NCBI RefSeq assembly: GCF_026914285.1
Contig: NZ_CP113864.1
Location: 1,829,001 to 1,893,000 of the forward strand
Origin: Caldicellulosiruptor naganoensis
Lineage (GTDB): Bacteria > Bacillota > Thermoanaerobacteria > Caldicellulosiruptorales > Caldicellulosiruptoraceae
Reading direction: 5' to 3'
Length of the DNA stretch: 64,000 nt
Positions within the stretch are counted from its first letter, which is position 1, and the number at the start of each line of letters is the position of its first letter. The notes under the pieces were generated by a model that saw only the letters and a list, made by a program, of their open reading frames with translations, searched no databases and had not been told where the DNA came from. Made by a program: the position numbers and the translations under genes. Below, piece by piece: positions 9,637 through 17,696 of the stretch.

Positions 9637-10430
9637 ATCAATATCCTCTCCAAAATTGCTAATATTGATGCCATTAAAAGCGTGAGAATTTCACCTATTC
9701 CCATTTTGAATTTATATGTTGTAGAAACACTTTTATTTTTAGAACTATATCCTCGTGTTTTCATTGCAATAAGTGTATTTTCTGAGACATACATACTCTT
9801 TACCATTATAACCTTGAGCATTTGTCCTACAAACACTATCTTGTTGGCAGTCTTACCTACTGTCCTTGTCTTTTTTGCAAATAGAATCTGGGTGATTGTT
9901 GTAATGAGAATAAAAATATTTCTCAAGGTAAGTTCCACAAACCATGTAAATTCTCTAAATCCCTTAAAAAAAGAAAAAGGCTTAAAAAGCCTATCGATTT
10001 TTGAGTTGTAGATTATAACCTCACCTATCATAATTATAATACCCACTTTTAAGCTCTGTAAGACGGTGGGAATGAAATTTTTAGTCAACACCGCGTAAGG
10101 AATACCTATTACAAACGTCAAAAGCGGTACAAAACCCCACGAAGAAATTAACAATGCTTTTAAATCTGCTTTTGAAATAAGAGCAATAATAATAATTAGT
10201 GCAAATGACAATGCTATAAAATATAAACTTTGTGATGTAGCAACTAAAAAACTAAACCAAATCAAAAATATAAGTTTTGCCCATTCATCAATTTTTGAAA
10301 AAGCACTTTTATTTGTTTTAAAGAACCACTGCGAAAGCTTTAAATACTCAGAAATGGATTTTTGTACATAGCTTTCTTTTTCAACATCTATTGCAAAGGT
10401 ATCTTCGCTCTTTAAAAACTCTGGTAACAC
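9633..10430 (-). CDS. cbiQ: Cobalt ECF transporter transmembrane subunit CbiQ
   Basis: A 265-residue membrane protein with several hydrophobic segments between about 45 and 180, followed by a cytoplasmic stretch (LRNIFILITTITQILFAKK) and a conserved basic segment, SENTLIAMKTRGYSSKNK, typical of the coupling helices of T-components that contact CbiO. The start is GTG, 10 nt after AAAGGAAG. It lies in the order cbiM, cbiN-like, cbiQ, cbiO with gaps of a few nucleotides, so it forms one transport complex with those products. Confidence 0.9.
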   Translation of the reverse strand: MLPEFLKSEDTFAIDVEKESYVQKSISEYLKLSQWFFKTNKSAFSKIDEWAKLIFLIWFSFLVATSQSLYFIALSFALIIIIALISKADLKALLISSWGFVPLLTFVIGIPYAVLTKNFIPTVLQSLKVGIIIMIGEVIIYNSKIDRLFKPFSFFKGFREFTWFVELTLRNIFILITTITQILFAKKTRTVGKTANKIVFVGQMLKVIMVKSMYVSENTLIAMKTRGYSSKNKSVSTTYKFKMGIGEILTLLMASILAILERILI

Positions 10431-10437
10431 TTTATAA

Positions 10438-10761
10438 CTACTTCCTTTCAGCCATTACGAATTTCAAGATATAAAATAGTGCAAATATAACTACAATTCC
10501 AATTATTGCGGACAAGATATATCCTATATAATCATTTTTAATAAACTTTACTGTGTAACCGTCAAACAAATCAAATTTGTATATATCAGCATACTTTTTT
10601 ATTCCTTCTGGCACAAACCCAAGCATCTTTTTTATCTCTTCTTGACTCCACTCTCCAAAAGTAGGGTTTTGAGTCAAAAGCCCAATAGGAGTCAGAAAAG
10701 CAAGCACTAAGAGGACCAAAAAAATTCTTCTTATATTGCTTTTATAATTCTTTTGTTTCAT
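10438..10761 (-). CDS. cbiN: CbiN-like small membrane subunit (PDGLE domain)
   Basis: A 107-residue protein with an N-terminal membrane helix (about 12-30), a roughly 45-residue extracytoplasmic loop containing FVPEGIKKYAD, and a second membrane helix (about 79-100). This two-helix layout and its position directly after cbiM match the PDGLE/CbiN auxiliary subunit, which helps load metal into CbiM. It begins 2 nt after the cbiM stop. The strict PDGLE motif appears degenerate here (VPEGI). CbiN is the functional equivalent I infer; a PDGLE-family label is equally acceptable. Confidence 0.78.
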   Translation of the reverse strand: MKQKNYKSNIRRIFLVLLVLAFLTPIGLLTQNPTFGEWSQEEIKKMLGFVPEGIKKYADIYKFDLFDGYTVKFIKNDYIGYILSAIIGIVVIFALFYILKFVMAERK

Positions 10762-10762
10762 T

Positions 10763-11440
10763 TTAACTTACTACACCCCTTCTTTCTTCAGCATTAATTG
10801 CAACAAAATTTTTTAAAGGTGAATAGAGCAGGACTGTCATTGCCGCCTCAACCACTGCTACAACCAAAAGGTGTGGTATCATCATTGCAGGAATGGTGGT
10901 CTTTAAATCATACATGAAATACAAAGGCTTTCCTGCTTTTGTAAATAAAAGTGGTTGAAGGCCAAGCTCAATGGCTGTCAAAAGCGCTGCAATGTTCATT
11001 GCGAAATAAGACGATATAAATATTCGAACCTTTTCGTTTTTAAGACCTAATTTTTCCAAAAGTTTGCTTATAAGAACCGCAGTTAAAGGTATTGCCACTG
11101 CCATGTTAAATATATTTGTCCCAAGCGCCAAAATTCCACCGTCTCTAAAAAGTAGTGCTTGAATAATCAAAACAACACTTGAGGCAACTGTTGAAGCCAT
11201 TGGTCCAAACAAAAATGTTATAAGCGGTATTCCGGTTATGTGAGCAGAGCTTCCACCGACAACAGGAAAGTTAAACATCATGACTATAAATGTAAAAGCT
11301 GATGCAACAGATAACTGAATGTAGGTCTTTTCATCTGCCTGTTTTCTAAATTTGTTAAAAGCATAACCTACTGCAGCTGCTGATACCGCATAAAATGTTG
11401 CACACGTCTGAGGACTTAAATAACCATCTGGAATATGCAA
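10763..11440 (-). CDS. cbiM: Cobalt ECF transporter substrate-binding subunit CbiM
   Basis: A 225-residue membrane protein that provides the metal-binding S-component. It begins MHIPDGYLSP, the hallmark N-terminus of CbiM/NikM, in which the amino terminus and His2 ligate the metal. For this reason I place the start at the TTG at 11440, 10 nt after AGGAGG (11454-11449), and not at the TTG two codons upstream, which would bury the motif and sit only 4 nt from the ribosome-binding site. Six or seven hydrophobic segments follow, with the conserved GSSAHITGIPL loop. It is first in the cbiM-cbiN-cbiQ-cbiO operon and lies behind a structured leader. Confidence 0.92.
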   Translation of the reverse strand: MHIPDGYLSPQTCATFYAVSAAAVGYAFNKFRKQADEKTYIQLSVASAFTFIVMMFNFPVVGGSSAHITGIPLITFLFGPMASTVASSVVLIIQALLFRDGGILALGTNIFNMAVAIPLTAVLISKLLEKLGLKNEKVRIFISSYFAMNIAALLTAIELGLQPLLFTKAGKPLYFMYDLKTTIPAMMIPHLLVVAVVEAAMTVLLYSPLKNFVAINAEERRGVVS

Positions 11441-11511
11441 ATTCAATCAACCTCCTTTAAACTTGAATTTAATTTAATAAATTCAAAGATTAGCCTGCAG
11501 AAAATAATAAA

Positions 11512-11546
11512 AGCCCACTTCAGGTTTTTTTAACCCTTCGTGGGCT
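11512..11546 (-). terminator. Terminator-like hairpin in the cbiM leader
   Basis: AGCCCAC and GTGGGCT arms (11512-11518 and 11540-11546) enclose an inner GGGTT/AACC pairing. On the minus strand the stem is followed by TTTATTATTTT. It lies between the visible promoter and the cbiM start, so it could act as a conditional terminator. The plus strand also has a T-rich flank, so it may be bidirectional. Confidence 0.6.
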
Positions 11547-11559
11547 CTTTTACGCTTTT

Positions 11560-11645
11560 TTATATACAGGCATGTCAAACATCCTATTTTTACACTATCT
11601 TTTTCCTCTTTGGTAGCAGAGAGGACTATGTTTTTGATTTTATCA
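11560..11645 (-). ncRNA. Structured 5' leader of cbiM, candidate cis-regulatory RNA
   Basis: From the promoter -10 box to the terminator-like hairpin, the minus-strand transcript contains AAACAT pairing with ATGTTT about 45 nt later, which encloses a CCTCT/AGAGG hairpin. This is followed by the hairpin at 11546-11512. The arrangement of a closed domain, then a U-tailed hairpin, then the ribosome-binding site resembles a riboswitch leader. I do not see the cobalamin B12 box. I cannot assign it to a known class; NiCo is a candidate only because of the gene it precedes. Confidence 0.35.
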
Positions 11646-11665
11646 TATTTCATACAAAAAGTAAA
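11637..11665 (-). promoter_or_regulatory. Promoter of the cbi operon
   Basis: TTTACT (11665-11660) and TAAAAT (11642-11637) are separated by 17 bp on the minus strand. The -35 box lies 17 bp from the left end of the ISLre2 element, so the insertion left the core promoter intact but replaced everything upstream of it. Confidence 0.6.
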
Positions 11666-11672
11666 GCAAATA

Positions 11673-11681
11673 TCTTTCTTG
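11673..11681. repeat. Left copy of 9-bp target-site duplication (TCTTTCTTG)
   Basis: TCTTTCTTG here recurs at 13295-13303, exactly outside the two ends of the IS. Nine bp is the duplication length known for ISLre2-family elements. Confidence 0.85.
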
Positions 11682-11773
11682 GATAGTGTCAAGAGTTTGT
11701 AGGGAAATTTTTTATTAAAATACGACTGCATTTAAGAAATCTCCAGTACTTAGGCCTTTCAGTACTCTAAACG

Positions 11774-13153
11774 TCAAATAAACTTTCCTCTTGCTAAAAT
11801 TGGCACATTATTCCTCGTCTCTTCAATCTGTTTCTTTATCTTCTTAACATCTTTTCTCACAATTTCTTTCAATATTTTTTCTTCTTTCTCTTCCTTGCTA
11901 CAAATCTCTTTTAAATATGCTTCTTTCAAGTTTACACCATTATACTTCAAGCTCAATAACTTTACCATCACTTCTGCTCCTTGTTCGCTCCATCCTCTTG
12001 GTCTTGAACTCATCCTATCTGCTAATACATGGCTTACATGCCCTTCTGTACTACATCCTTTTATAATCCTATTATCTAACTCTAATACTATATTATCCCA
12101 ATGATTAGCTATATATCTCCTGCTTTCACTTATCCTCTTCAACGCTCTTTTGTCCCCTCCAGTCTTTTCCATCGCTTTAGCTACCAATCCCTCAAACTTC
12201 TCTCTATCCTTATCCCTCAACGCTTCTACTATCCCAGCAAATATATTCTTATCTCCACCGCTTATTTTGATTACCTCTCTCATTAGATGAAACCTGTCTA
12301 ATACAAATTCTGCACCCACTATCCATTCAAGCCCTTCCTTTATCCATGCCGCTCCATCCCCTAACAAATATATCTTCTCTATCCTCTCCGTTTCATAGTG
12401 CTCCTCTATATATTCACTTACTTTTGACCAAAAATCTTCTGGTCTCTCTTTAATACTGCTAAAATAATGCACTCCTTTCAATTCCCTCCTTTTGACAACC
12501 CCCTTTTCTCCCTTATATCCCTCATTTATGTACGCAAGCTTCGCTATCTTCCCTTCTCCGTTTTGTAACGAAATATGATCTTCATCTGCCTCTATATAAA
12601 GTTCTTTTACCACTTTTTTACTGCCTGCAACTCCTTTTCTATTATGCTCGATTCTATCGAACTGAGCTGCCTCTATCCTCCTCAAAATATTCATTACACT
12701 TTGTCTTGCAATTTTCTCTTCTCCTAATACTTCTTTGGCTGCTCTTTCATATGACATCTCTACTACCTTCTCAACTATTGCTGCTTTGACTGCTTTGTCT
12801 ATTCTTTGGTATTTCTCTATCCCCAAAATTTCATCTGCTAAATACACATACCCTCCCTCTCCTTTATTCTTGTAGTACGTCCTTATATATTCCACATCTC
12901 CAAATATTGTCTTTATGCTCCTCTTATCTTTCCTTACAACCTCATACCTTGCCTTCCTCTTCTTTTCATTCCTTACAATCTCATCTACAAGTCCGCATGC
13001 CTCTTTTATCATCTCCTTCCCTATCTCATCCATCTTCTCCTTCAATTCCATTGAATACATCGCTATATCCTTCTCTCCTCTTAATATCTCCACTATCCCT
13101 TCTCCAAATCTATTTAAAAGTTCCTCTATTTTTGCTATAATATTATCAAACAT
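11774..13153 (-). CDS. ISLre2-family transposase (UPF0236-like)
   Basis: A 459-residue transposase. Visible features are a basic N-terminal region (ARYEVVRKDKRSIKTIFGDVEYIRTYYKN split by turns), then YIEADEDH, a likely first catalytic acid of the DDE set. Next comes IYLLGDGAAWIKEG followed by FVLDRFHLMREV, likely carrying the second, and a C-terminal conserved stretch CSTEGHVSHVLADRMSSRPRGWSEQGAEVM. This pattern is typical of the UPF0236/ISLre2 family. It appears full length with no frameshift, so the element may be active. The ATG lies 7 nt after GGAGGGA, a site that can be masked by an upstream complementary sequence (see 13152-13257). Confidence 0.9.
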   Translation of the reverse strand: MFDNIIAKIEELLNRFGEGIVEILRGEKDIAMYSMELKEKMDEIGKEMIKEACGLVDEIVRNEKKRKARYEVVRKDKRSIKTIFGDVEYIRTYYKNKGEGGYVYLADEILGIEKYQRIDKAVKAAIVEKVVEMSYERAAKEVLGEEKIARQSVMNILRRIEAAQFDRIEHNRKGVAGSKKVVKELYIEADEDHISLQNGEGKIAKLAYINEGYKGEKGVVKRRELKGVHYFSSIKERPEDFWSKVSEYIEEHYETERIEKIYLLGDGAAWIKEGLEWIVGAEFVLDRFHLMREVIKISGGDKNIFAGIVEALRDKDREKFEGLVAKAMEKTGGDKRALKRISESRRYIANHWDNIVLELDNRIIKGCSTEGHVSHVLADRMSSRPRGWSEQGAEVMVKLLSLKYNGVNLKEAYLKEICSKEEKEEKILKEIVRKDVKKIKKQIEETRNNVPILARGKFI

Positions 13154-13257
13154 TTTGCTCCCTCCTTTGGTTTGTTTTTCTTTTCATTTCTCTTCTTCTT
13201 TCTTTTTACTCATTATTTTATATCATTCTCTCATTTTTCCCAAGAGGAGGGAGCATT
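13152..13257 (-). promoter_or_regulatory. Inverted repeat able to mask the transposase ribosome-binding site
   Basis: On the minus strand, TGCTCCCTCC (within 13257-13239) is perfectly complementary to GGAGGGAGCA (within 13170-13152), which is the transposase ribosome-binding site running up to the ATG. TGG/CCA extends the pairing. About 68 nt separate the arms. A transcript that includes both arms would hide the site. A likely promoter, TTGGGA with 17-bp spacing to TAAAAT, begins just beyond the upstream arm, so only transcripts starting further upstream carry both arms in full. Confidence 0.55.
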
Positions 13258-13294
13258 TTTTCCATCTCAAGTCCTATAAATATTTTACACTAAG

Positions 13295-13303
13295 TCTTTC
13301 TTG
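13295..13303. repeat. Right copy of 9-bp target-site duplication (TCTTTCTTG)
   Basis: Identical to 11673-11681, directly abutting the right end of the ISLre2 element. Confidence 0.85.
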
Positions 13304-13320
13304 AATTAGCACACACATGC

Positions 13321-13349
13321 TTGACAACCCTAAAGGTTGATAATAAAAT
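13321..13349 (+). promoter_or_regulatory. Near-consensus sigma-A promoter of the aromatic operon
   Basis: TTGACA (13321-13326), 17 bp, TAAAAT (13344-13349). The open frame of the first gene could nominally start at 13321, but this promoter shows that translation must begin further in. Confidence 0.8.
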
Positions 13350-13386
13350 TAATGAAAATAAGTTTAACAGAAGGGGATGTAGTAGC

Positions 13387-14463
13387 TTGTTCAGAGAGGT
13401 GATAAATACTATTTCGCCATATATCCCTGGAAAACCAATTTCTGAAGTAAAGAGAGAACTGGGACTTGAAAAGGTGATTAAGCTTGCCTCAAATGAAAAT
13501 CCCTTAGGACCTTCTGAAAATGTTAAAAAAGCAATAAAAGAAAGTTTGGACCACTTAAGTTTCTATCCTGATGGAAACTGTACAGAGCTAAAGTTAAAAC
13601 TTTCAAAAAAGTTAAATGTAAAGCCTACGCAAATAATGCTCGGTGCTGGTTCTGACGAAATTACTCAGCTTATAGCCAGCATATTTATTAATCCCGGCGA
13701 TAACTCAATAATGGCAAGACCTTCTTTTCCAAGATACGAAACTGTGACCAAAGTGATGGGCGGTATTCCCATTGAGATTCCTCTAAAAAACCATACTCAT
13801 GACCTTGAAGAATTCTCCAAACATATAAACGAAAGAACAAGAGTAATATGGATTTGCAACCCCAACAATCCAACAGGTACAATTGTCAAAAAAGATGAGC
13901 TCTACAGCTTCATCAAATCTGTACCATCAAACATCGCAGTTGTTGTTGACCAAGCATACAAAGAGTACATCGAAGATCCAGAATATCCAGATGCTACTCA
14001 GTGGCTTGATGAATTTAAAAACTTGATTGTGCTTCAGACATTCTCAAAGATTTACGGTCTTGCATCACTTAGAATTGGTTATGCTATATCTTCAGAAGAA
14101 ATAATTGAAAAGCTAAACAGGGTAAGACCACCTTTTAATGTAAACCATGTAGCGCAGATTGCTGCAATTGCTGCACTTGACGACCAAGAACATATAAAGA
14201 AGGCAAAAGAGCTTAATAAAAAGTCTCTTGAATTTTTCTATAAAAGTTTTGAGGAAATGAATCTTCCATATATTAAGTCTTACGGTAACTTTGTAATGGT
14301 AGACGTAAAAAAGGATGCAGTTGAGGTTTTTAAAAAGCTCTTGTTAAAAGGAATCATTGTAAGGCCGGGAGATATTTTTGATATGCCAACATATCTTAGA
14401 GTAACAACAGGATTGGAGAGTGATAACATGGAATTTATAAAGGCGTTGAGAGAAATTCTGTAA
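13387..14463 (+). CDS. hisC: HisC-like aminotransferase, probably aromatic/histidinol-phosphate
   Basis: A PLP-dependent class I/II aminotransferase of about 358 residues. The signature stretches are LASNENPLGPS near the N-terminus, ICNPNNPTGT, VVVDQAYKEY with the PLP-pyridine aspartate, and TFSKIYGLASLRIGY containing the Schiff-base lysine. By family it transaminates histidinol phosphate. Placed first in an operon with DAHP synthase, prephenate dehydrogenase and EPSP synthase, it probably also makes tyrosine and phenylalanine, as the hisC of the B. subtilis aro supraoperon does. I prefer the TTG at 13387 (AGGGG 10 nt upstream); a GTG at 13399 is possible. No other his genes are in view. Confidence 0.85.
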   Translation: MFREVINTISPYIPGKPISEVKRELGLEKVIKLASNENPLGPSENVKKAIKESLDHLSFYPDGNCTELKLKLSKKLNVKPTQIMLGAGSDEITQLIASIFINPGDNSIMARPSFPRYETVTKVMGGIPIEIPLKNHTHDLEEFSKHINERTRVIWICNPNNPTGTIVKKDELYSFIKSVPSNIAVVVDQAYKEYIEDPEYPDATQWLDEFKNLIVLQTFSKIYGLASLRIGYAISSEEIIEKLNRVRPPFNVNHVAQIAAIAALDDQEHIKKAKELNKKSLEFFYKSFEEMNLPYIKSYGNFVMVDVKKDAVEVFKKLLLKGIIVRPGDIFDMPTYLRVTTGLESDNMEFIKALREIL

Positions 14464-14537
14464 AAGATTTAGGTTTGCAGAACGGTAGCATGGAGATAAA
14501 AGAGAACAAACTAAATGGTAGGATGGGGGTATGTAAC

Positions 14538-15551
14538 ATGATTATTGTTATGAAAAAAGATTGCAGTCAAACAGAAATTGAAGAGGTTGTAAAACTAATC
14601 ACCTCGCTTGGGCTTCGCCCACACATCTCTCAAGGTATTGAAAGGACAGTAATTGGTGTTATTGGTGATGAAAGAATACTTTCAGATGTGCCAGTTGAAC
14701 TTCTTCCTGGAGTTGATAGAATAATTCCAATCTTAGAGAGCTACAAGCTCGCAAGCAGGACATTCAAAAGCGAGCCAACCGTTATAAAAATCAAAGATGT
14801 TGAGATTGGTGGAGATACACTTACACTTATTGGTGGTCCTTGTGCAATTGAAAGCTATGAACAGATGTTTGAAGTTGCTGAAAAAATCAAAAAAAGTGGA
14901 GCAAAGATACTAAGAGGTGGAGCTTACAAGCCCAGAACATCTCCATATTCGTTCCAGGGTCTTGAAGAAGAAGGTTTGAAAATATTAAAGGAGGCAGCAA
15001 CAAAGTATGACCTTTTAGTTATAACAGAAGTTATAAGTGAAAATGCTGTTGACAAAGCATACGATTATGTAGACATCTTTCAGATTGGTGCAAGAAATAT
15101 GCAAAATTTCAATTTACTAAAATATGTAGGAAGACAAGATAAGCCTGTTCTCTTAAAGCGTGGTCTTGCTGCAACAATTGAAGAGTGGCTAAATGCTGCT
15201 GAGTATATCTTGAGCGAAGGAAATCCTAATGTAATTCTTTGCGAAAGAGGAATTAGAACCTTTGAGACAGCTACAAGAAATACGCTTGACATATCTGCAA
15301 TACCAGTTGTGAAGGAAAAGAGCCACTTGCCAATTATTGTAGACCCGAGCCATGCAGCCGGAAAAGCAAAGTATGTTCCAGCACTTTCAAAAGCGGCAAT
15401 TGCAGCAGGCGCTGATGGGCTTATGATTGAGGTGCATCCAAATCCAAAGCAGGCTTTATCTGATGGTCCACAGTCGATTACACCTGAGGAATTTGACAAG
15501 CTTGTAAAAGAAATATCTCAAATTGCTAAATCAATTGGAAAGAGTGTATGA
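14538..15551 (+). CDS. aroF: 3-deoxy-7-phosphoheptulonate synthase (DAHP synthase, type I-beta)
   Basis: A 337-residue enzyme that condenses phosphoenolpyruvate and erythrose 4-phosphate, the first step of the shikimate pathway. Residues 1-65 form a ferredoxin-like regulatory domain (MIIVMKKDCSQTEIEEV onwards), as in the Thermotoga enzyme, where it gives tyrosine or phenylalanine feedback. The barrel carries GGPCAIES, RGGAYKPRTSPYSFQG, the metal cysteine in ILCERGIRTFE, and DPSHAAGK. I chose the ATG at 14538 (GGGGG 7 nt upstream); the frame is open further upstream but adds nothing conserved. It lies 74 nt after hisC and 4 nt before tyrA. Confidence 0.93.
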   Translation: MIIVMKKDCSQTEIEEVVKLITSLGLRPHISQGIERTVIGVIGDERILSDVPVELLPGVDRIIPILESYKLASRTFKSEPTVIKIKDVEIGGDTLTLIGGPCAIESYEQMFEVAEKIKKSGAKILRGGAYKPRTSPYSFQGLEEEGLKILKEAATKYDLLVITEVISENAVDKAYDYVDIFQIGARNMQNFNLLKYVGRQDKPVLLKRGLAATIEEWLNAAEYILSEGNPNVILCERGIRTFETATRNTLDISAIPVVKEKSHLPIIVDPSHAAGKAKYVPALSKAAIAAGADGLMIEVHPNPKQALSDGPQSITPEEFDKLVKEISQIAKSIGKSV

Positions 15552-15555
15552 GAAA

Positions 15556-16398
15556 ATGAGAAGAAAGATTCTAATTGTTGGACTTGGCTTGATTGGTGGT
15601 TCACTTGCCAAAGTATTTAACAGGTGTGGATTTGAAATCCATGCATTTGATATAAACCACAAGTCAGTTGAAATAGCAATAAAAGATGGAATCGTGAAAG
15701 AAAAAATAGAAGACTTAGAGGATGTTGAAGACGAGTATGCCTTTAGCTTCATATGCGTGCCTGTATTAGAAAGTATTGAAATTTTGGAAAAGTTATCGTC
15801 AAAGATAAAAAAAGGAATTATTACAGATGTTGGTAGTACAAAAGCTCAAATATGCAGATTTGCATTGCAAAAAGGAATTTCAAACTTCATTGGTGGTCAT
15901 CCAATGGCTGGTACAGAAAAGATAGGCTATGAAAATTCCTTTGATACTCTTTTTAAAGGAGCATACTATTTTATAACACCGATTGATATAAATTCTAAAA
16001 ATGAAGTTGAAAAACTAAAAGAACTTATAACCTCGATTGGATGCAGGGTTGAGGAAATTGATTACAATCTTCATGATGCTGTAACAGGCGTAATTTCCCA
16101 TCTTCCTCATATTGTATCTGCTGGGCTTGTGAATATGTTAAACGAAAATAGTATCTTTTGCAAGTTTGCTGGAGGGGGTTTTAAGGACATTACTCGCATC
16201 TCCTCCTCCAGCCCCAAGATGTGGGCAGATATATCATTCTCAAACAAAGAGGTTTTGCTTAAACTTATAAACAAATACATTGAGCTTTTGACAAATTTTA
16301 AATCAAATCTTGAATCCAATAGCTACAGCGATGTTTATTCATATTTTGAAAGAGCAAAATCAATAAGAGATAAGATTGTGAGTGATGAAATAAAATGA
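15556..16398 (+). CDS. tyrA: Prephenate dehydrogenase
   Basis: A 280-residue NAD(P)-dependent enzyme that converts prephenate to 4-hydroxyphenylpyruvate for tyrosine synthesis. The Rossmann motif GLGLIGGSLA lies at about 10-19. TDVGSTK and GGHPMAGTEKIGYENS (active-site His) follow, then the helical C-terminal domain with VISHLPH and FKDITRIS. There is no ACT or chorismate-mutase domain, so tyrosine control may act at DAHP synthase. The ATG is 4 nt after the aroF stop; the longer frame from 15523 overlaps aroF and lacks homologous sequence. Its TGA overlaps the aroA ATG (ATGA). Confidence 0.93.
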   Translation: MRRKILIVGLGLIGGSLAKVFNRCGFEIHAFDINHKSVEIAIKDGIVKEKIEDLEDVEDEYAFSFICVPVLESIEILEKLSSKIKKGIITDVGSTKAQICRFALQKGISNFIGGHPMAGTEKIGYENSFDTLFKGAYYFITPIDINSKNEVEKLKELITSIGCRVEEIDYNLHDAVTGVISHLPHIVSAGLVNMLNENSIFCKFAGGGFKDITRISSSSPKMWADISFSNKEVLLKLINKYIELLTNFKSNLESNSYSDVYSYFERAKSIRDKIVSDEIK

Positions 16399-17696
16399 AC
16401 GTAAAGATTGAGGGAAGAAGAAAGATAAAAGCAAAGATTAATATTCCACCTGATAAGTCAATTTCACACAGAAGTATAATGATAGGTTCCTTAGCAAGAG
16501 GAACAACTGAAGTAGAAAATTTTTTATTTGCTGATGATTGTATAAGCACAATAGAGTGTTTTAAAAAACTTGGAGTAGAAATAGAAACAAAAAACGGCAA
16601 GGTTATCGTGAAAGGAAAAAATTATAATTTATCAGCTCCTGAGCAGCAATTATATTGTGGCAATTCCGGTACAACCACAAGACTTTTGCTTGGAATTTTG
16701 TCAACACAAGAGTTTGAAGCAATTTTAGATGGTGATAACTCTTTGCGGAAAAGACCTATGAAAAGAGTAACACAACCGTTGAGTCAAATGGGAGCAAATT
16801 TTGAGTTTTTAGAAAGAGAAGATTTTCTCCCTATAAAGGTAAAAGGGAAAAATCTCTTAAAACCCATTGATTACATTTTGCCTGTTTCAAGCGCACAAGT
16901 AAAATCAGCACTCATTTTTGCAGCTTTAAAAGCAGAGGGAATGAGCATAATAAAAGAAAAGCCAATGTCAAGAAATCACACAGAGCTTATGTTAAAGTCT
17001 GCTGGGGCAAATATCAAAACCTCATTTGAAGATAAATTTTACAAAATCGAGGTACTTCCCAGCAGTTTAGAAGCACTCAAAATTAAAGTTCCCTCAGATA
17101 TCTCCTCTGCTGCATTTTTTATTGTGCTTGCTCTTATCTGTGAAGATAGTGAAGTTATAGTTGAAAATTGTATTTTAAACCATACAAGAACAGGTATAAT
17201 TGATATCTTAAAACAAATGGGTGCTGATATTAGTATTGAAGATGTTCAAATCCAAAACGGCGAACTTGTTGGAACAATAGTTGCAAAAAGTAGCAGCCTT
17301 CAAGGAGTTTCGGTTGATAAAGATGATATCCCACGCATTATAGATGAGATACCTATTTTGGCGGTTGCTGCAGCTTTTGCTGATGGAAAAACCATTATCG
17401 ACAATGCTTCAGAGCTGAGGGTAAAGGAAAGTGATAGGATAAAAACAACCATTGAGATGCTAAAGAGCTTTGGTGCTGAATGCTATGAGCTTGAAAATGG
17501 ATTGGAAATCATCGGCTCAAAAAACAAGCTAAAAGCTGGCATTGTTGATTCATATAACGACCACAGAATTGCCATGGCAGGGGCAGTTATGGCATGTGCA
17601 GTTGAAGGCGAAAGCACAATTTTAAATGCAGAGTGTGCATCAGTATCTTTTCCAAATTTCTATGAAATACTTTTTGAGCACAGTAGAAAGGAGTAA
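16395..17696 (+). CDS. aroA: 3-phosphoshikimate 1-carboxyvinyltransferase (EPSP synthase)
   Basis: A 433-residue enzyme of the shikimate pathway that joins PEP to shikimate 3-phosphate. Conserved segments are PPDKSISHRSIMIG near the N-terminus, CGNSGTTTRLLLG, RKRPMKRV, the catalytic Asp in DEIPILAVAAAFA, RVKESDRIKTT and YNDHRIAMAGAV. The start overlaps tyrA by 4 nt. NSGTTTR with Thr-Thr in place of NAGTAMR is the class II-like pattern. The last codons of the gene double as the left arm of the operon terminator. Confidence 0.95.
   Translation: MNVKIEGRRKIKAKINIPPDKSISHRSIMIGSLARGTTEVENFLFADDCISTIECFKKLGVEIETKNGKVIVKGKNYNLSAPEQQLYCGNSGTTTRLLLGILSTQEFEAILDGDNSLRKRPMKRVTQPLSQMGANFEFLEREDFLPIKVKGKNLLKPIDYILPVSSAQVKSALIFAALKAEGMSIIKEKPMSRNHTELMLKSAGANIKTSFEDKFYKIEVLPSSLEALKIKVPSDISSAAFFIVLALICEDSEVIVENCILNHTRTGIIDILKQMGADISIEDVQIQNGELVGTIVAKSSSLQGVSVDKDDIPRIIDEIPILAVAAAFADGKTIIDNASELRVKESDRIKTTIEMLKSFGAECYELENGLEIIGSKNKLKAGIVDSYNDHRIAMAGAVMACAVEGESTILNAECASVSFPNFYEILFEHSRKE

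Larger units (their letters stand above)
11682..13294 (-). mobile_element. ISLre2-family insertion sequence, apparently complete (1613 bp)
   Basis: The ends were set by the 9-bp duplication on both sides. The terminal inverted repeats are imperfect: the left end reads TAGTGTCAAGAGTTTGTAGG and the inverted right end reads TAGTGTAAAATATTTATAGG. One intact transposase gene fills the element. It has inserted between the cbi promoter and the divergent aromatic-operon promoter without breaking either core. Size, end structure, duplication length and transposase type all agree with ISLre2. Confidence 0.88.

Noticed and set aside
11483-11731. 82-residue open frame between the ISLre2 end and cbiM
   Set aside because: It crosses the IS boundary, the cbi promoter and the leader hairpin, has no good ribosome-binding site, and shows no recognisable protein features.
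13304-13326. TGTCAAG-type repeats at 11687 and 13320 as the ISLre2 ends
   Set aside because: They share only part of the sequence and leave no target duplication, whereas ends at 11682 and 13294 give a perfect 9-bp duplication.
13353-13403. 16-codon frame (MKISLTEGDVVACSER) ahead of hisC as a possible leader peptide
   Set aside because: No ribosome-binding site, no run of aromatic codons and no attenuator hairpins follow it.
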